A stretch of DNA of 64,000 nt from Moringa oleifera (lineage: Eukaryota; Streptophyta; Magnoliopsida; Brassicales; Moringaceae): positions 1,156,001-1,220,000 of the forward strand of contig JAJFZO010000113.1 in the NCBI GenBank assembly GCA_021397835.1, given 5' to 3'. A program made the translations under genes and the position numbers. Shown piece by piece: positions 58,631 through 64,000 of the stretch. Below the pieces are notes generated by a model that searched no databases, was not told the DNA's origin, and saw only the letters and a list, made by a program, of their open reading frames with translations. The number at the start of each line of letters is the position of its first letter. Within the stretch, counting starts at the first letter, position 1.

Positions 58631-60838
58631 ACTAGATCCAAGGTGCAAAACGAATTCTTAAATGCTAAACATTAATTTTAACCCCAAACCCTAACTCTAA
58701 AACGAATTCTTAAACCCTAAACACTAACACTAATACTGAACCTATAAACCTCAAACCATAAATCTTAATCCCTAATACAAAAAGTTTAAACCTAACCTTA
58801 AAGCCCTAGAACCAAAATGTTAAATCCAAGATCCTAACTTTAAACGTTTAACCCCTAACTCTTAATCTCTAATCTTAAAAACCTTCACCAAAATACCTAA
58901 ACCATAAGCTATAAACCCTAAGCCTTAAGCCATAACCCCTAAAACAAACCATAAATCCTAAACCATAAACCATAAATTAAAAAAGTATACCATAAACCCT
59001 AAATCCTTATGCCTAAAACCTATTCCCTACACCCTAATGGTTAACACTTAAAACCCAAAACCTCTAAACCCTAAACACCTAATCCCAAACCTTAAACACT
59101 AACCTCGAAACCCTAAACTCAAAACCCTAGCCCTAAACCCTAAATGCTAAACCTCAACCCTTAAATCCTAAACATGAAATCCCTGAACATAAGCCCTAGG
59201 ACTTAAATCTTAACCCCTAAACCATACACCCTAAATTCAAAACCCTAACAATAAACCTTAACCCCAAAACCTACCCCATAACACCTAACCTCGGATCCCA
59301 ATATACTAACCCCTATATCTTAACCACCAAATCATAAACTCCACTAACCCTTAATTCTAAAGCACTAACCCTTTAAACATGAACCTGTATAGCCTAACCC
59401 TTAAACCCAGAACTCTAACCTTTTAAACATGAACCCATACACCTTAACCCCTAACATATAGATCCCAAACTAACCTTTAAACCTCAATCCGAGACCCTAA
59501 CCACTAAACCTTAAACCTTAAACCCAAACCTCTAACATCTAAACCTAAACCTAAACCCAGACCATTAAACCATAAACCGTAGATCCTAATCCCAAAGCCT
59601 CAAGTCCTAAACCCTACCCTAGCCTCTAAACCCTTAATACTAAACCTTACCCTCACCCTTACACCCTAATCCTTAAATGCAAACCAGTAAACCCAAACTG
59701 TAATCCTTAACCCCCTAAACACTAAATCTTGAACCCTAAATCATAAACTTTATCCAGCCTAACTTCTAAACCCAAATAGCTAAACCGTCACCCTTAATGC
59801 TAAACCTTAACACCAAAATTGTAAACCCTAAATACTAACTCATAAACCTTAACGAGTAACTCCTAAACCCACCCAAACCCTTAAATCTTAAAGCCAAACC
59901 CAAAACCCAAACTCATAAACCTGAACAGCTAGGCCCTAAACCCAAACACTTAAAACATAAACCCTAATCTTAAACTCAAGACCCTAAACCTTAAATCCTA
60001 ACCCCTAAACTTGAATACTTAGAACCTAACCCCTAAACCTTAGCCAATAAACCCTAAACCTTAAATCCGAACCCCTAAACTTGAATACTTAGAACCTAAC
60101 CCTTAAACCCTAAACCTTAGCCAATAAACCCTAAACCCTAAATAATAAACATTGACCAATTAACGTCTAACCCTTAAATTCAAATGCCTAAACCTTAACC
60201 CGTAAATTCCAAGCTCAAACCCTAAACCATAAATATCATCCCTTAACTGTTAATTCCTAAATATAATCCCTTACCCTAAAATCCTAAACTATAAAATCTA
60301 AATTCTAACCCCTAAACTCTAAACCTTAAACCCTATCTCTACACTTACACATTAAAACCACAACACTAGACATTAGCTTCTAAACCCTAAACATTAACAC
60401 TCAAACCTAAATTGCAAAGCTTAAACTACAACTTCTTAAACCTAAATTGTAACCCTTAAAACTTAACCCTTAATCTCAATACCTTAAATCCAAAATCCTA
60501 ACTACTAAATCCTAAGCCCTAAAACGTGGCCCTAAATCGTAAACATTATCTAAACCTTAACCAAAAAATCTTAAATCCTAAATCGTAAACTTGAAACTCT
60601 AGACCCAAACCTATATCCCCAACCCATTAATTCTAATCGCTCAACTTTAAACCTAAAACTTAAACCAAAAACTCTAAAACCTAAATTTTAACCCTTAGCC
60701 CATAAACTCTAAACCTTAACCCTTAATACATAACTGCTCAACACTAAACCTTAAACCATAGCACCTAAATCGTTAACCCTAAACCCCAAATCGTTATCCC
60801 TAAACAGTAAACCTTAAACCTTAACTGTTAAGTCCTAA
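58631..60838 (-). repeat. Degenerate telomere-like array, C-rich on plus strand
   Basis: About 2.2 kb of cctaaac, aaaccct, taaccct and cttaaac words, with few exact CCCTAAA runs (for example aaaccctaaaccctaaa at about 60126). Orientation is uniform. Ends at a short AT-rich joint near 60840. Confidence 0.9.
59981..60140 (-). repeat. 70-bp local duplication with a 7-nt length difference
   Basis: The block accctaaaccttaaatcc, then aacttgaatacttagaacct and ttagccaataa, starts at 59981 and again at 60051 (70 bp); the next accctaaaccc start is at 60128 (77 bp). The second copy has one additional telomere-like heptamer before ttagccaat. Confidence 0.75.
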
Positions 60839-60844
60839 AATTTG

Positions 60845-62812
60845 ATTAAGTTATATGAATCAGGGTTTAGGATTTTGGGGTTTGGTGTTAGGGTTTATTG
60901 CTTAGGGATTATGAGGTTTAGAGTTTAGGTATTTGGGTTTCAGATTTGGGAATTAGGTATTAAGGTTTAGGTTTAATGCAAAAGGTTTAAGGTGTGAAGG
61001 TTAAGGGTTAGAGGTTAGGGGTTATGGCTTATGGTTTAAGGTTCATGGTTAAGAGCTTATGGGTTTAGGTTTTAGGTTTAAAGTTCTAGGTTTAGGGGTT
61101 AAGCATTAGGTTTTGGGTTAGTGGTTCAAAACAATGGCTTTAGGTTTAGGATTTAGGGGTAAGGGTTTAGGGTGTAGGGCTTAGGATTAGGATTAGGGTT
61201 TAGGGATTAGTGTTAGGGTTCATGTTTAGGGTTTAGGTCTTTGGGGTTGTGGTTAACAATTAAGTATCTACAGGTTAGCATTAGGAGTTAGGATTTAGAG
61301 TTCAGTGATTAAGATTAACATTTAAGGATTAGGGTGGCTTTGGTATTTTGCTAAGGAATCACTTTGTGTAGGGTTAGAGTTTGGAGTTTATTGTTTAGGG
61401 TTTTGGGTTTAAGAGTTAGGGATTATCATTTAGGTTTTAGGATTTAGTAGTTATTGGTTAAAGTTTATGGTTTTGGTGTTATTGTTTACAATTTAGGGTT
61501 TAGTGATTATGGTTTATGGGCTAAGGTTTAGGGTTTACAGGTTAGGGCCTAGGCTTTAGGCTTTAATGGTGAAGGTTTAGGCATTTTGGTTTAAGGTTTT
61601 GAGGTTAGGAGTTATGGTTTAGAATTTTGGGTTTAGGATTTAGAGGTTTACTCTCTGGGGTTTAGGGATTAGGGGTTAGAGTTTAGAATTTATGGATCTA
61701 GCATTATTGTTTTTGGTTTAGAGCTTAGGGTTATTGTTAAGGGTTAAGGGTTTTAGGTTTTAAAAGTTAGGGTTTAGTGTTTAGGGTTTCGCGGTCTGCA
61801 CTTAGGTTTTAAGTCTTAAGATTTAAGATTTAGAGTTTATAGTTTAGGAGTCAAGATTTTGGGTTTAAGATTAAAGGGTTAGCATTTATGATGTAGAGTT
61901 TATGATTTAGTGTTTAGTGTCTATAGTTTAGAGTTTAGGGTTCACAGGTTAGAGTTTAGGGGTTTAAGTTTAGGGTTCCGAATTAGGATTTTAGGGTTTG
62001 GGCTAAAGGTATTAGGATTACAAGTTAAGATGGAGTATTTAGGGTTTTGCATTTAGGGTTTAAGGTTTAGTGATAAGGGCTTAGGGGTTTAGTGGTTATG
62101 ATTTAGGATTGAGGGTTTAACTGTTAAAATTTAGGGTTTAAGGTTTAGGATTGGTGTTTAGCAGTTCCAAGATAGTGTTTATGGTTTAAGGGTCAAGCTT
62201 TTGGATTTAGGGGTTAGAGATTTAGGTGTTTGGTATTAAGGTTAGGGTTAGGAGGTTAAGGTTTAAGGTTTAATGTTAAAGCTTTGGTTTAAGGTTTACA
62301 GGTTAGGATTTAAGGGTTTCAAGTTTAGGGTTTAAGGGTTAAGATGTAGAGTTTAGGGTTTAGAAATTAGAATTTAGGATTTCTAAGTTAGGATTTCGAG
62401 TTTAGGATTCACAAGTTAGGTTTTATTGGTTATGATTTACGGTTTTATGGTTAGAGTTTAAGGGCAAGGGGTTAGGTTTATAGTTTAGAGGTTAGAGTTT
62501 AACATTTAGGATTAAGGGTTTGAGGTTGAAGGTTTATGATTTTGGGTTTATTTATGACTATTTTAGGGGTTAGGGGTTAATGCTTATGGTTTAGGGGTTA
62601 GGGATTAGTATTTAAGGTTCAGGGGTTTATAGTTTACAGTTTAACATTTATGGCTTATGGTGTACAGAATTGGAGTTAGGGTTTAAGGTGAGGGTTTTAA
62701 GTAGTTTGAGGCAAAGTTTTTAGGGTTCGGATTTAGGATTTAGTATTTAGGGTTTATAGTTTAATGGTGAAGGTTTAAGGTTAAGGTTTAGAGGTTATGG
62801 TTTAGGTTTTGG
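60845..62812 (+). repeat. Degenerate TTTAGGG-like array, G-rich on plus strand
   Basis: About 2.0 kb of ggtttagg, tttaggg, gttaggg and ggattta words in the opposite orientation to 58631-60838. The flip occurs within about 30 bp around ttgattaagttatatgaatc (60843-60862). Confidence 0.9.
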
Positions 62813-64000
62813 ACCTAAACTTAATATATAATTCATTATGCCATGTAATTACTGGGACCTAAAATTTAATTGGGTCTAGTTCAAAATTTAACTTAATATA
62901 TAATTGTTAATATGATCGCAATAGGCCTAATATATTATTGAGCCAAATATATAATTAAGCCTAATAATTTATTAGACTAAACTGTTAATTAAACCTCAAA
63001 TTTAATTGGGTTTAATAAAAAATTATGGTTTATATATAATTGAGCTTAATAAATAATTAATATTAATATATGATTATCCCGAAAACAATATTAAAGTTAA
63101 GACGTAATTGAGCCTAATAATTATTTAGACTTAGCAAATAATAATGGCTTAACAATTAATCTCTAATAATTAACTAGGTCTAAAACTTAATTCAGCCTAA
63201 GAATTAGTTGAGCCTAATATCTAATTTGGCTTAGTAAAAAGTTTGATTTCCTATATAATTGGGCCTAAAATATATTTGAGCTCAATAATTAATTAAATCT
63301 AAGATATTATTCGGCATATAATTAGACTTAACAATTAAAGAACTAATAATTAATTAGACCTAACAATTAATCAATGAGCCTTATACACGGGTTAGAGGTT
63401 AGAGATTTAAGGTTTAGGAGTTAAAGTTAAGAGTTCAGCGTGTGGTTTAAATTAATTACGCCTATCATGCATGAAAATAAGAAATTATTAGGCCTATGAA
63501 CAAAGTGGACCTAACACATAAGGGCCTAATATATACTTTGGAGTCTCATGATCATTTGACCTAAAATTTAATTGGGCATACCAATTAACTAGTACTTATA
63601 ATTAAAAGTGCTAAAGATATAAGTGTACCTAACAATTTGTTAGATTATCAAGAAAGAAATAGCCTTAACAAATAGTTTATTTTAAAATAAATTGGACTTA
63701 AGATATAATTGGACTTAGCATGCATGATACGCCTAAAAATGAATTTAACTCAATATATAAATAAACCTAACAAATAATATAGTTTAATATATAATTGATC
63801 CTAAAAGTGAAATAGGTCAAATAAAAATTATATTTAAACATTATTGGGTCTAATAATTAATGGACCTTAAGATAACTATGCCTTATAACCAATTGGGCTA
63901 TGCATGCATGGCCCTAATAAATAAATTGGCTAAAAAATGAATTCAACCTAGATATAGTTAGGCTTAAAATGATAATTAGACTTAACATATAATTATACCG
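62813..64000 (-). repeat. 17-bp AT-rich monomer array in reverse orientation, interrupted by a telomere-like patch
   Basis: Monomers such as gcctaataatttattag and aatatataattgggcct are the reverse complement of the family at 52915-58630. A short TTTAGGG-like patch (about 63379-63444) interrupts it. The array runs off the right edge of the window. Confidence 0.85.

Overview
The window looks like nuclear DNA of a eudicot plant, from a gene-poor, repeat-rich, decayed region. The evidence is AT-rich spacer, plant GT-AG introns, plant-type TTTAGGG telomere-like repeats, plant Ty3/gypsy and Mutator-like elements, and fragments of plant gene families (SABATH methyltransferase, REM-type B3 factor, AIR9, a plant-type mitochondrial calcium uniporter). 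I found no gene that looks intact. Nearly everything protein-like carries stops, frameshifts or missing exons. The species cannot be named from the sequence alone.

Layout, left half. 1-2.6 kb is a decayed Ty3/gypsy gag-pol on the minus strand, cut by the window edge. 2.6-8.9 kb is AT-rich spacer with diverged duplications. 9.1-9.6 kb is exon 1 of a mitochondrial calcium uniporter gene, broken by a frameshift and a stop but still behind a TATA box. 13.3-13.8 kb is a minus-strand SABATH methyltransferase fragment. 15.3-23.6 kb is a transportin (importin beta-2) pseudogene in which one pair of neighbouring exons is repeated six times in units of about 1.04 kb; a two-domain B3 gene fragment sits inside the first copy. 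24.2-28.9 kb holds a run of exons from the microtubule-associated protein AIR9, in correct order with introns. 28.9-33.0 kb has diverged duplications and then a T-rich tract.

Layout, right half. 33.0-40.7 kb is a long degenerate TTTAGGG-like array (G-rich on the plus strand), interrupted by a 645-bp hAT-like insertion with an 8-bp target duplication. 40.7-46.6 kb holds a Mutator-like element: tandem repeats of about 162 bp and 130-140 bp, a broken MuDR-type transposase gene, then an antisense Ulp1-like protease fragment. 47.05-51.23 kb is a second decayed Ty3/gypsy gag-pol (plus strand). From 51.65 kb onward there is only repeat: an inverted repeat enclosing CCCTAAA-like sequence, a 5.7-kb array of an AT-rich monomer of about 17 bp, a CCCTAAA-like array, then near 60.84 kb a switch to TTTAGGG-like sequence and back into the 17-bp family in reverse orientation. 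Array order and orientation therefore mirror around about 60.84 kb.

The genes do not form a pathway. The most informative signals are structural: post-mortem amplification of a pseudogene exon pair, nesting of unrelated gene fragments with introns retained, recurrent CAG-to-TAG nonsense changes that fit decay of methylated DNA, and the large mirror-symmetric arrangement of telomere-like and 17-bp satellite arrays. All assignments were made by eye from translated similarity to remembered families; no database search was run.
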